This document shows positions 1-10,041 of a stretch of DNA of 55,088 nucleotides, piece after piece; the first letter of the stretch is position 1; each line of letters opens with the position of its first letter. The notes under the pieces were generated by a model. That model was given only the letters and a program-made list of their open reading frames with translations. It was not told the origin of the DNA and searched no databases. The DNA is from Candidatus Curtissbacteria bacterium RIFCSPLOWO2_02_41_11. Lineage in GTDB: Bacteria; Patescibacteriota; Microgenomatia; Curtissbacterales; GWA2-41-24. Position numbers and translations under genes: made by a program. The stretch lies in assembly GCA_001775055.1 (NCBI GenBank), contig MFBU01000020.1, forward strand, positions 1 through 55,088, written 5' to 3'.

Positions 1-2
1 CT

Positions 3-1448
3 GCTTCCTTCTTCTTTCTTCTTGGCCTTCTTCCTTATATTTACTTGCCCGTCAGAGCCTCTCAGAATCCCGTTCTTACTTGGGGTGATCCAGACACTGT
101 TGGGAAATTTCTCCATCATATCCTGCGTCGCGATTATGGAACATTCTCTTTTGGCGCAGGTGCCAAGCCAAACCCTTTTAATTTCGATGTCTTAAACTTT
201 TATTTCTCATCTCTCTTTTCGCATTTTGCGGCAGTCGGTAGCTTGCTAGCTTTTGTCGGCCTAATCTTCTCCTTCAAAGAAAAAAAGGGCTTTTTCTACT
301 TGCTTTTAGCCTATCTTTTCTTAGGGGCTATTTTTGTTTTCTTAAGCCGCCTGCCAATTGTCGGTAATATTGATGCCCAAGGGGCCATTGAAAGATTTTT
401 TCTTGCCTCAGAAGTTATCCTTGCTATTTGGATTGGGTTAGGACTTGCCAAAATTATTGAAAAATTGCCCAAAATATTAAAACTAACCCAAATTCCCCTA
501 GCATTTCTTTTTCTCATACCTCTTTTGTTTAACTTCCAAAAAACCAACCAAAGCCAAAATTTTATCTATGAAGACTTTGGCACAAAAACCTTTGAAATTT
601 TACCCCAAGACTCGGTCGTTTTTGTTTTTGGCGACAGGCTTTCAATGATTGCCAAATACTTGCAAATTGTCAAAACTGAAAGACCAGATCTTAAAATTAT
701 AAATATTACTTTTTTAACCGACGACTGGTACAAAACTTACATCAGAAAACACTATCCTGACTTGCCAATTCCCTATGAAAAATTCCAATATTTAAAACTA
801 TCAGAGGTTGAGGTAGGAGAAATAATTTGCCAGTCACTCCTTTCAAAATATCCTGTTTTTATCGAAAATCGAACCAAAGGTTTCGATCCAGCAAGCAATA
901 AGTATTGCATGAATGTCCTATACAAAAACTTCTGGAAACTTGAGCCAAAAGAATACCGTATTTCTGCCGAGGATTTAGTGGAAATTGACGAGTATAACAA
1001 CTTCTGGAGGCCACAAATTGAATCTTTAACTACCAAAAAGCCCTACGATTTAAGAACAAGGGCAATTCTTTTACATTCAATAGCTCAACCGTTAACGAAT
1101 TTAGGATTTAATTTGGAGAACAATTTTGGCAAAATTGATGAAGCCCACGAAATTTATCAGGATGCTTTTGCCATCTCACCTGACAATGCTGTTGCTCTAT
1201 ATCTTTCTGCCAGGAAATCCCTTAGAGAGAAAGATTTCGAAACTGCAGAGAAAATTGAAAAACAGACAATTCAAATTAATCCGACACTTGATGAACCTTA
1301 CAAGCAACTTGGCTTAATCTTCTTCAAGGTAAAAAATGACAAAAAAACCGCCCTTTCATATTTTAAGAAATACTTAAAATATGCAGATGAAAACCAAGAA
1401 AAAAACCAGATTAGAAAATTAGTTGAAAACCTTGAAAAAACCCAATGA
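3..1448 (+). CDS. DUF2723-type membrane protein with C-terminal TPR region, 5' truncated by window edge
   Basis: Frame is open from base 3 (ASFFFLLGLLPYIYLPVRASQNPVLTWGDP); closely similar to the 10042-12062 gene (LPIRASQDPILTWGDP); TPR-like C-terminus. Confidence 0.75.
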   Translation, partial: ASFFFLLGLLPYIYLPVRASQNPVLTWGDPDTVGKFLHHILRRDYGTFSFGAGAKPNPFNFDVLNFYFSSLFSHFAAVGSLLAFVGLIFSFKEKKGFFYLLLAYLFLGAIFVFLSRLPIVGNIDAQGAIERFFLASEVILAIWIGLGLAKIIEKLPKILKLTQIPLAFLFLIPLLFNFQKTNQSQNFIYEDFGTKTFEILPQDSVVFVFGDRLSMIAKYLQIVKTERPDLKIINITFLTDDWYKTYIRKHYPDLPIPYEKFQYLKLSEVEVGEIICQSLLSKYPVFIENRTKGFDPASNKYCMNVLYKNFWKLEPKEYRISAEDLVEIDEYNNFWRPQIESLTTKKPYDLRTRAILLHSIAQPLTNLGFNLENNFGKIDEAHEIYQDAFAISPDNAVALYLSARKSLREKDFETAEKIEKQTIQINPTLDEPYKQLGLIFFKVKNDKKTALSYFKKYLKYADENQEKNQIRKLVENLEKTQ

Positions 1449-3625
1449 AATTCATTTTAAAGTTATTGCCGATCTTCATTTTAGCAATCTTAGTAGTTAT
1501 TTTTTTCAATAAAACTCTAACCGGACAACAGATTTTTGTCACCCCCGATTTTGGAAGAAGCGATATTTTGCATTATGAGTACCCTACTAAGTTATTTTTG
1601 TCTGAATCTTTAAAAAACGGACACCTGCCTCTTTGGAATTCACTCATTACCAATGGTTATCCCCAAATAGCAACTATAAATGGTTATTTTAATCCATTAA
1701 ATCTGATTATTTTTTTTCTATTTCCTATGCCTCTGGCATTCAATCTGGGTTTTGCACTCAGCTTTTTAATAATTGGGACATTCACTTACTTATTTACAAG
1801 AAGCATGGGGTTGTCTAAAATCGCCTCCCTTTTAGGAGCAATTTCTTTTTCGTATTCGGGGATATTTGTAACCCAGATCGTGCATTTTAATGTTATCCAG
1901 ACACTAGCATTTTTCCCAATGGAACTCTATCTAACTGAAATTTACATTCAAAAGAAAAGGTCCTTTTTGGGAGTTCTTCTTGCTTTTGCGATAGGTTTTC
2001 AGACTTTGGCAGGATTTTATCAAGTTGTTCTTTATTCTCTAATAGTCCTTGTTCTATACGCTTTTACAAGAATTTTCTTAGTTGGAGAACCGCGCTTTTA
2101 CAGATGGAGACTTATTCTTGGCATTATTGCCGCAATTATAGGCGGCTTATTAATATCGGCGATTCAACTCTTACCAAGCTGGGAATTAACTCAAATGTCC
2201 AATCGTAAAGGCGGTGTAGGCATTGAGGAAATCAAGCTTTTCCCTTATCAATTTAAACATTTAATTACTTTTGTCTGGCCTTATTTACTTGGAGATCCAA
2301 GAATTGGTACTTACCCCCAATTTTCTAAGGATTGGGGAATTTTTTGGGAAAGTACGGGTTTTATAGGAATTCTACCTTTAATTTTTGCCTCTTGGGCAAT
2401 CATTTGGGGTATCGGGAAAAATAAAATAATCTTATTTTTTTCACTACTGTTAATCCTTTCACTACTTTTAATGTTAGGCAAAAACTCTCCGACTTTTTTC
2501 TTATTCAAACTGCCACCCTTGTCATTTTTTAGAGTTCCTGCCAGATGGATCATCTTTTTTACCTTTAGTCTAAGTATTTTGGGAACAATCGGCTTTGAAT
2601 TTTTTCTTCAAAATCTAAAATCTAAAATAACCAATAAATTTTTTTGGCACTTAGGTACTTTTTTAATTTTAAGTATTTCAACGGTCAATATTTTTATATT
2701 CGCTCTAAATTACCATCTTCGAGGGAATTCAGAAAAATGGCTGCAAAAACCAGAGACTGCAGGATTTCTTGAAAAGGATAAGTCTTTATACCGAATATTA
2801 AGTTTAGGAAACGAAAATGTCTGGAATGAACAGTTCTTAAATCGAGGTTGGCTAAGAGCAGAAGATAGCTACTTCGCCTTCCGTGAAGCTCTCGATCCAA
2901 ATTGGAATGTCATTTTTGGCATTAATCAGGCAAGTTCCTACTCCCCAATTAGTTTTGAAAGAGACATAATTTTAAGTAGTTTCATAGAACAAAACAGTCA
3001 TTTAACTAATAATAAATTTATTATTGATAATGCGGCCAGAAGTTTACTCGATTTGCAAAATGTTAAATACATTATTTCGCCTTTTGAGGTTTCCGCGAGA
3101 GACTTAGATAGTGTTTTTAAAACCCAAAGTCAGCCTCCATATTTTATTTATGAGAATAAAACGGTTCTGCCGAGAGTATTTATCGTCTCAAACTACGAGG
3201 TTGCCCAAACAACCAAAGATCAAATCCGCGAGATTACGTCTTCCAAATTTGGCTACAAAACAACTGCCATATTAGAAAAAAATCTTGAAAACAAATCATT
3301 TTTACAAGCCAGTTCCGAGGCACAAATTACCAAATACGAAGATCAAAATGTTGAAATCAAGGCCAAAATGAACGAGGAAGGAATTCTAGTGCTTGCTGAT
3401 GCCTATTATCCAGGCTGGAAAGCATTTGTTGATGGTAAAGAGTCAGAAATCTTACCAGCTAATATTAACCAAAGGGCACTCACTCTGCCAAAAGGAAATC
3501 ACCTAGTAAAGTTCACCTTTGCGCCAACAAGTTTTAAACTAGGAGCAATAATTAGTCTTTTAACAACAGTTATTGCCCTGGCTCTTCTCCCTGTGTTTTT
3601 CATAAAACGGGACAAAACTGATTAA
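1445..3625 (+). CDS. YfhO-family membrane protein
   Basis: 726-aa multi-TM ORF, C-terminal YYPGWKAFVDGKESEILPAN...RALTLPKGNHLVKFTF typical of YfhO; ATGA overlap with upstream gene. Confidence 0.8.
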   Translation: MKFILKLLPIFILAILVVIFFNKTLTGQQIFVTPDFGRSDILHYEYPTKLFLSESLKNGHLPLWNSLITNGYPQIATINGYFNPLNLIIFFLFPMPLAFNLGFALSFLIIGTFTYLFTRSMGLSKIASLLGAISFSYSGIFVTQIVHFNVIQTLAFFPMELYLTEIYIQKKRSFLGVLLAFAIGFQTLAGFYQVVLYSLIVLVLYAFTRIFLVGEPRFYRWRLILGIIAAIIGGLLISAIQLLPSWELTQMSNRKGGVGIEEIKLFPYQFKHLITFVWPYLLGDPRIGTYPQFSKDWGIFWESTGFIGILPLIFASWAIIWGIGKNKIILFFSLLLILSLLLMLGKNSPTFFLFKLPPLSFFRVPARWIIFFTFSLSILGTIGFEFFLQNLKSKITNKFFWHLGTFLILSISTVNIFIFALNYHLRGNSEKWLQKPETAGFLEKDKSLYRILSLGNENVWNEQFLNRGWLRAEDSYFAFREALDPNWNVIFGINQASSYSPISFERDIILSSFIEQNSHLTNNKFIIDNAARSLLDLQNVKYIISPFEVSARDLDSVFKTQSQPPYFIYENKTVLPRVFIVSNYEVAQTTKDQIREITSSKFGYKTTAILEKNLENKSFLQASSEAQITKYEDQNVEIKAKMNEEGILVLADAYYPGWKAFVDGKESEILPANINQRALTLPKGNHLVKFTFAPTSFKLGAIISLLTTVIALALLPVFFIKRDKTD

Positions 3626-3654
3626 TATATCGATCATCCTAGAAAATATGAGTC

Positions 3655-5580
3655 TTAGTCCAATTTAGATGAGTTACTAGCTTCATTAATTCTAAGTTCG
3701 AGAAGAAGTGGTCCTTGCCTTTTAAGGCTAAATCTTAGTCCCTGATCAATCAGATATTTACTCTTATTGAATTCTGAAACACTATTCACCATATCCTGTT
3801 CCCAAAGAACCACTTTATAGCCGTTACTGACCATATCTTTGAGTAATTTCACTGTGTCATCAAGATAAACATTGGCAACAAAAGGTGTAAACCAACCTTT
3901 TTGATCAAAGTGGTACCGGTAATTGAAATAACTATCATAGTTGCTCATCACAAAGATTTTTTGTTCTGATGGATAAACAGAAAAAAGGTCGGGGTTATTA
4001 TCTATAACCTTATCCAGAGGATGCGTTTCAATCAATTTCCCATGCGATAAATGCGAGTAAGCTAAAGACAATTTAGGAAAAGCAAATTTAGCAAAAACGG
4101 AAGCAGATAATAAGATGAACAAAGATGCAACTACATAGATAACACTTCTTGCGAGATTTAATTTAATAAGTTTATCAAAACACATAAATAAAATTAACAA
4201 AAAAATCCCTGAGATATTAAGAATATTATTCTCGTGGGACCTTCCGTAAAAATAAACCAGTTGTAAAAGCGCTAAAATTAATAGAAATAAACTAGTTAGT
4301 TGATATTTTATAGACTCTTCCTTTAATACAAGGTAAAGATATACGGGTAAAATAGCAATAATTACCCAAAACATAGAATGAGGTAAAATTGGTATTAAAC
4401 CATAATTAATATCCCTGTAGATTTTTCCAGCGGGAGACAACAAGGATCCGAAAAAGTAAAGCTGAAAAACAACGCTTACAATTATCGGTAAGGCTAAAAA
4501 AAACAATCCCTGAAAGTTTACTGCTTGGTTCCTGTATTTTCTAATACAAAATAGTAAAGCAATCATTAGTAAATAACCAATAAGGTACAAGAAACCAATA
4601 AAATTATCCAAAACGTAATTGAAAGCAAAGACCACTGCAGTTATTGGAGAAAAAAAGCCGAATTTATAGACAATAAAAAGTAACGGGACCCAAAGATCCA
4701 ATCTAATCGGCGTTATTTGGGCATTAAAAACCGGATCCCGCATAAGAGAAAGAAACCGCAGCGTCACCAGAGCCGTCATAAATAAAAAGACTAAAAAATT
4801 TTCTTTGATTAGTTTTGTGGCCAGTTTGTAGTAAAGAAAAAACCAAAAAATAAAAATTATTCTTAGAGTCAATTCCATTTGGATAAGTTTAAACCCCAAA
4901 TCCATCATCCACTTAAAAAGATAGGTACCAAGTAGGTTATATTGCATATAGAAAGAATCTAATTTCTCTCCTTGGATCAGCTTTAAAGCAGGCCCCAGAT
5001 AAAAACCGTAATCTCGGGGATCGGAAGGCTCAAAAACCAATATGACCAAAAAGCCAAAAACAACGCCAAGTAAAATCAAATAGATTCGTCCAAACTTTTC
5101 AAAGGCAGAAGAATGATAAAATAAATAGCTTCCATACAAAAAAAACGCCAAAAATAATACCCATAATATATTAAATCTAGGATCGGAATTTGGTCCGTAT
5201 GCTAAAAGATTTGCAGGATTGGTTCGAACGAGGATAATTGAAGTTGTCAAAAAACTTAATATCTGAACTATTTTATTTGAAAACCAAGTCAAAGTTTTGT
5301 AATTAACAACTAAAAAATAAGCAAAAACCAAATAAATAAAACTGCCGATAAACATTACCGGAAGCTCTCTGCCTTCATTTTGTGAAATCCATGGTCTTAC
5401 CCATGGGGTAAGCGAATTAATATCGATGAGTTCTTGATGATGAATTTGAGGAGAAAAAACGAGAACTAAAAAATAAAATAATAAAAATAAAAATGACAGA
5501 ATCGCTAAAATGTGAAGAAAATCCTTAAATGTTGAACTTTCCTTAAAGTCCTCACTTGGGAAAAGAAGAAATTTGATCAT
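3655..5580 (-). CDS. Multi-TM membrane protein, possible GT-C-like
   Basis: 641-aa hydrophobic ORF overlapping the downstream GT2 gene. Confidence 0.6.
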   Translation of the reverse strand: MIKFLLFPSEDFKESSTFKDFLHILAILSFLFLLFYFLVLVFSPQIHHQELIDINSLTPWVRPWISQNEGRELPVMFIGSFIYLVFAYFLVVNYKTLTWFSNKIVQILSFLTTSIILVRTNPANLLAYGPNSDPRFNILWVLFLAFFLYGSYLFYHSSAFEKFGRIYLILLGVVFGFLVILVFEPSDPRDYGFYLGPALKLIQGEKLDSFYMQYNLLGTYLFKWMMDLGFKLIQMELTLRIIFIFWFFLYYKLATKLIKENFLVFLFMTALVTLRFLSLMRDPVFNAQITPIRLDLWVPLLFIVYKFGFFSPITAVVFAFNYVLDNFIGFLYLIGYLLMIALLFCIRKYRNQAVNFQGLFFLALPIIVSVVFQLYFFGSLLSPAGKIYRDINYGLIPILPHSMFWVIIAILPVYLYLVLKEESIKYQLTSLFLLILALLQLVYFYGRSHENNILNISGIFLLILFMCFDKLIKLNLARSVIYVVASLFILLSASVFAKFAFPKLSLAYSHLSHGKLIETHPLDKVIDNNPDLFSVYPSEQKIFVMSNYDSYFNYRYHFDQKGWFTPFVANVYLDDTVKLLKDMVSNGYKVVLWEQDMVNSVSEFNKSKYLIDQGLRFSLKRQGPLLLELRINEASNSSKLD

Positions 5581-6299
5581 TCCTTTTTAGTCTCCAAATC
5601 TCTTTTCTCCCATTCTACCAAAGCCTTACCAAACTTAAACCTCCATATATTCAAAAAGAATTCAAAGTAGGTTTTGACGCTTCTTGTTGATTTCCCGCCC
5701 AATCTTGGTAGCGTTTTTGTTGGAATTTCTTTAATTTTAAAACCTAATTTTATTGCTTTTATTAAAAACTCAGCATCAATGAATGAGTCTTTTGATTTTA
5801 AACTTAATTTTGAAAGATGTTTATTTTGAAAAATTTTAGGTTTGGCATTAATATCAATTTTAGGGGTATTAAATAACAAAGCCATAACTTCGGTAAACAA
5901 TTTTGAAGTAAAAACCCTCCAAGCGGATTCCCTGTTTTGACGCGTAACTGTCACTAAATCCCATTTTCCGCTTTTTATCTCCTCTAATAACTTTGGGATG
6001 GTTGAAAGATTAGTCTGTCCATCTGAATCCATATAACAGACGAATTTTCCTTCGGCGAGCGTTAATCCCTTTAAAACTGCCCACCCATAACCCTTAGGTG
6101 CCTCTGCCCACAAAGTATTAGAGTAATTTTGAGAGATTTTTTTAATAACTTTTAAACTATTATCAGAAGAGCCATTTTCAACCAATATAAATTCGGGTTT
6201 TTTTGTAATTTTTTTAATCGAGTGAAAAATTTCTGAAAAAACCTGCTCAATAATTTCCGCTTCATTCTGGACTGGGAGAATAATTGAAAGTTCAGTCAC
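5577..6299 (-). CDS. Glycosyltransferase family 2 (dolichyl-phosphate mannosyltransferase-like)
   Basis: LSIILPVQNEAEIIEQVF, VENGSSDNS, YMDSDGQ motifs. Confidence 0.85.
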   Translation of the reverse strand: MTELSIILPVQNEAEIIEQVFSEIFHSIKKITKKPEFILVENGSSDNSLKVIKKISQNYSNTLWAEAPKGYGWAVLKGLTLAEGKFVCYMDSDGQTNLSTIPKLLEEIKSGKWDLVTVTRQNRESAWRVFTSKLFTEVMALLFNTPKIDINAKPKIFQNKHLSKLSLKSKDSFIDAEFLIKAIKLGFKIKEIPTKTLPRLGGKSTRSVKTYFEFFLNIWRFKFGKALVEWEKRDLETKKE

Positions 6300-7222
6300 G
6301 ATTTTTTTAAAAATTTTGCAATTCGCAAACTTAATTTTTCAGGTGTTAAACCGTAAATCTTTCTCAGATATTCCTGGCTTCCTAACTTTTTAGGAAAGTC
6401 ATCTTTTATTCCTGAAATTAAAAATTCTGGTTTTTTTGCCGGGATTTGGGCAATTATTTCCGAAACCGCAGATCCCAAACCGCCTACCACCGAATGCTCT
6501 TCAACAGTCACAATATGGGAATAATTTTTTGCAAGTTGGACAATCAATTTTTTATCAATAGGTTTAACTGTATGAAGACTAATAACAGCACCTGACAAAC
6601 CTTTTTTTTCTAAATTTTCTGCCGACTTTAAAGCATTAAAAACTATGTTGCCGCAAGCCAAAATCACAAAATTAGAACCCCTTTTTATCCAATTTCCTTG
6701 ACCGATCTTAAGTTTTGGTGTTTTATCATAAATTACAGGTTCTCCTTTTTTCCCTAGTCGCAAGTATACAGGAGATTTCAAACGGGCAGCTTCTCTTGTT
6801 GCCCATTGAGCTTCAACCGGATCTGCAGGTGCCAAAACTGTCATATTCGGCAAGCCTCTCATCAGAGCTAAATCTTGGGTGGCCAGATGAGTTGGACCGT
6901 TGTCTGCATATGATAAACCGGCACCGGATCCGACAATAATAACGGGGGCTTTATGCAGACAAACATCATTCCTAATATGTTCATAGGTTCTAAAACTTGC
7001 AAAAGAGGCAATTGAATAGGCAAAAACTATTTTACCTGATAAAGCCAAACCTGAGGCAATGCCTATCATATTGGGTTCTGCAATACCCACATTGAAAAAT
7101 TGTTTTGGAAATTTTTTGGCAAATTCTTCAAAAACAGTAAATCCTAAATCTGCAGTTAGCAAAATTATGTTTTTGTTTTTGGCAGCAAGTTTTGTCAGCT
7201 CTTGAATAAATGCGTATCTCAT
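6296..7222 (-). CDS. Transketolase C-terminal subunit
   Basis: DLGFTVFEEFAKKFPKQFFNVGIAEPNMIGIASGLALSGK, GPTHLATQDLALMRGLPNMTVLAPADPVE. Confidence 0.9.
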   Translation of the reverse strand: MRYAFIQELTKLAAKNKNIILLTADLGFTVFEEFAKKFPKQFFNVGIAEPNMIGIASGLALSGKIVFAYSIASFASFRTYEHIRNDVCLHKAPVIIVGSGAGLSYADNGPTHLATQDLALMRGLPNMTVLAPADPVEAQWATREAARLKSPVYLRLGKKGEPVIYDKTPKLKIGQGNWIKRGSNFVILACGNIVFNALKSAENLEKKGLSGAVISLHTVKPIDKKLIVQLAKNYSHIVTVEEHSVVGGLGSAVSEIIAQIPAKKPEFLISGIKDDFPKKLGSQEYLRKIYGLTPEKLSLRIAKFLKKS

Positions 7223-8037
7223 AAATTATCAAGCTCTGAAATTGCCCGCTTGTATTGTTCTTTGGTCAGATTTAAATAATGCCATTCTAATTTATTTTCC
7301 AAAAATGAGACACCTTTGCCTGCAACCGTATGAGCAATAATTACAGTCGGTTTTCCTTTTTTTAAAGGTACTGATTTTGTTGCCTGTAAAAGTTGTTTGA
7401 AATTGTGGCCATTAACTTCTCTAACTTCCCAACCAAACGCCTTCCATTTCTTGACAAATGGCTCTAGGTCAATTACATCTTTAACTTTGCCAAAAGCTTG
7501 AAATTTATTGTAATCAACAACTGCCACTAAATTATCAAGTTTTTGCTGATTCGCAAATAAAACTGCTTCCCAAACAGTCCCAATATCACATTCTCCATCA
7601 CTTAATAAAACAAATACTCTAGAATTTAAGCTATCTAACTTTGCGGCAAGAGCCATTCCGCAACCTGCTGAAAGCCCATGTCCTAAAGAACCTGTTGAAA
7701 GCTCAATACCCGCCAGATAACCATAATCTGGGTGGATTCCTAAAATTGTTCCTTCTTTGCCGTAGCTTTCTAAGTATTTCTTTGGGAAAAATCCCCGATC
7801 CGCAAGAACTGCATATAAAGCTGAAGCCGCATGTCCCTTACTTAAGATAAATCTGTCGCGTTTTAAATTCCAATGATCTTGTGGACTAATCTTTAAGACA
7901 CCCCAGTAAAGAACTACTAAAACATCAATTATTGATAAACTCGAACTGATATGGTGACGTTGACTTTTAAAAGCCATTGTCAGAATTTCTTTTCTTAATT
8001 CTTTAGCCTTTTTTTGAAAGAATGTTAGGTTCTTCAC
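7219..8037 (-). CDS. Transketolase N-terminal subunit
   Basis: RHHISSSLSIIDVLVVLYW, LSKGHAASALYAVL, LSDGECDIGTVWEAVLFA (TPP-binding). Confidence 0.9.
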   Translation of the reverse strand: MKNLTFFQKKAKELRKEILTMAFKSQRHHISSSLSIIDVLVVLYWGVLKISPQDHWNLKRDRFILSKGHAASALYAVLADRGFFPKKYLESYGKEGTILGIHPDYGYLAGIELSTGSLGHGLSAGCGMALAAKLDSLNSRVFVLLSDGECDIGTVWEAVLFANQQKLDNLVAVVDYNKFQAFGKVKDVIDLEPFVKKWKAFGWEVREVNGHNFKQLLQATKSVPLKKGKPTVIIAHTVAGKGVSFLENKLEWHYLNLTKEQYKRAISELDNL

Positions 8038-8984
8038 TTTTGATACAACTTAAAATTCTGCTCAAACCAAGAATAAGTTCTTTTTAATCCTTCCGCAAGG
8101 CTATATTTTGGCTGCCAGGAAAGCTCGGATTTTGCTTTTGAAATATTTGCAACCCAGAAACTGGTATCCCAAGGCCGTCTTTTATATAATCCGATTTTAA
8201 ACTTTAATCTATTTTTTGAACACCTTTGGACTACTCCAACTACTTCTAAGTTAGTGTGTTGTATGCCGCTACCTATATTAAATATTTCTCCGGTTAGATA
8301 TTTCTTACTCATAGCTTTAACATACGCACTAATTACATCCTGAACGCAGATAAAATCCCTGCTCACATTTCCCTTGGTTAAGTTGAGAATCCCTCCTGTC
8401 AGTGCTGCTTTTATAGCAGTAGGTATTAGCCTTGTAGCTTCTTCATAAGGCCCGTATACGGAAAAGAGCCGAAAAGTAATTACCGGTTTTTTAAACTGTC
8501 TGGCAAAAACTTGACAAATGAGCGTCGAGGTGGCCTTGCTTACACCATAGAAGCTTATTGGTTCCAAAATATCGCTCTCCTGCATGGGCTTATCTTTAAA
8601 ACCGTACTCAGAAGAACTACCTGTATTGATAAAACACTGATACGGAATATCTCGTGTTGCTTCCAACAAATTAACAGTGCCTAAAATATTAGTATTAACT
8701 ATCTCGCCAATATCAGTCTGGCTCGGGTAAGAACCATAAGCGGCTAGATGAAAAATATAATTTGGGTTGATTTTAGAACATACATTTTTAAGCTTTTTTA
8801 AATTTTGAAGATCAAGTAAATAGATATTAATATCTCTTAATATATCTCTTAGTCTCCAAAGATTTGTCTCTTTTTTCACTAAAACATGTACCTGAAAATT
8901 TCTTTTTAGAAAGTACTTAACCAGATTCGCGCCTACAAAACCCGCGCCACCAGTGATCAAAAGAGTTTTTCTGCTTGACAACAT
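8034..8984 (-). CDS. NAD-dependent epimerase/dehydratase (extended SDR)
   Basis: TGGAGFVGANL Rossmann motif, YGVSKA, NIGSG. Confidence 0.88.
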   Translation of the reverse strand: MLSSRKTLLITGGAGFVGANLVKYFLKRNFQVHVLVKKETNLWRLRDILRDINIYLLDLQNLKKLKNVCSKINPNYIFHLAAYGSYPSQTDIGEIVNTNILGTVNLLEATRDIPYQCFINTGSSSEYGFKDKPMQESDILEPISFYGVSKATSTLICQVFARQFKKPVITFRLFSVYGPYEEATRLIPTAIKAALTGGILNLTKGNVSRDFICVQDVISAYVKAMSKKYLTGEIFNIGSGIQHTNLEVVGVVQRCSKNRLKFKIGLYKRRPWDTSFWVANISKAKSELSWQPKYSLAEGLKRTYSWFEQNFKLYQK

Positions 8985-8994
8985 AACAAGGATT

Positions 8995-9102
8995 ATATAT
9001 CAGCCCTGCTGGCACGACAATGTCGTGCCGAGCTTCCTGAGATATATCAGAGGAGCAACATTGCCAAGTCAGATTTGGCAGGTTGACCTACTGATATATC
9101 AG
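8995..9102. repeat. Modular palindromic repeat, site A (ATATCAG-bounded hairpins)
   Basis: GGCACGACA/TGTCGTGCC at 9011-9029; AGG/CCT, CAAC/GTTG and TGCCAA/TTGGCA nested stems at 9051-9089; CTGATATATCAG at 9091-9102. Confidence 0.75.
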
Positions 9103-9142
9103 CTTTATATCGCAACTATTAAGCTCTATAATTGGCTTTACA

Positions 9143-10036
9143 ATGAAAAACCTACGATGCGCAATTTGCTCGGAAAAAACAAGAACAAGATTACTCTACA
9201 GGGCAAATTTTGATTTTGAAAAACTTAATGAAAAAACTTTTTCTGCAAGAAGAATTCCTGACAACATCCATTATCAATTAAACAAATGCCAAAATTGTGG
9301 GTTAATTTTCTCGAGTCCGATTTTAGCTGAAAAAAAAATTATCCGGTTTTACCAAAAAAGTAAGTTTACCTACGAAAAAGAGGCTGTCTATCTTGCCCAG
9401 ACTTACCTATCTTACTTAAAAACCTTTAGGTCAAATCTTTCTCCAAAAACAAAAATTTTGGACATTGGCTGTGGTAACGGATTTTTTTTATCAGAGATTT
9501 ACAAATTAGGCATTAAAAATGTTTTCGGAATAGAACCCAGTAAGGAAGCTGTTTCCAAAGCAGCCCCATATTTGAAGAAAAATATCAAAATTGATGTGCT
9601 TCACAAGAATATTTTTCCAAAATCGCATTTTGACATAATTACAAGTTTTCAAACTTTGGACCATGTCGTTAATCCCAATGAATTTGTCAAAATTGTCTAT
9701 AGAATGTTAAAAGCGGAAGGTATTGCCCTGTTTGTTGTCCACGATACCAATGGCCTTTCCGTCAAGCTTTTTGGCGAAAAGTCGCCAATTTTCGATATTG
9801 AACATATCTATCTTTTCAACAAAAAAACCCTAGCTGGAATTTTTCGAAAAAATGGGTTCAAAAAAATCAAAATCTTTAACGTAAATAATAAATATCCACT
9901 AATTTACTGGTTAAAAATGACTCCACTTCCTCCGATACTAAAAAATCCTTTAATGACCATTCTGGTTAATTTGAAATTGGCTAAAATACCTCTAAGCTTA
10001 GCTGCCGGCAATATCGGAATTGCCGCTTATAAATAA
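9143..10036 (+). CDS. Class I SAM methyltransferase with N-terminal Cys-pair zinc-ribbon-like segment
   Basis: CAIC...CQNCG; ILDIGCGNGFFLSEI. Confidence 0.85.
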   Translation: MKNLRCAICSEKTRTRLLYRANFDFEKLNEKTFSARRIPDNIHYQLNKCQNCGLIFSSPILAEKKIIRFYQKSKFTYEKEAVYLAQTYLSYLKTFRSNLSPKTKILDIGCGNGFFLSEIYKLGIKNVFGIEPSKEAVSKAAPYLKKNIKIDVLHKNIFPKSHFDIITSFQTLDHVVNPNEFVKIVYRMLKAEGIALFVVHDTNGLSVKLFGEKSPIFDIEHIYLFNKKTLAGIFRKNGFKKIKIFNVNNKYPLIYWLKMTPLPPILKNPLMTILVNLKLAKIPLSLAAGNIGIAAYK

Positions 10037-10041
10037 TTAAA

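Noticed and set aside
8953-9213. 86-aa plus-strand ORF
   Set aside because: Spans the palindromic repeat and overlaps the epimerase and methyltransferase starts; not protein-like
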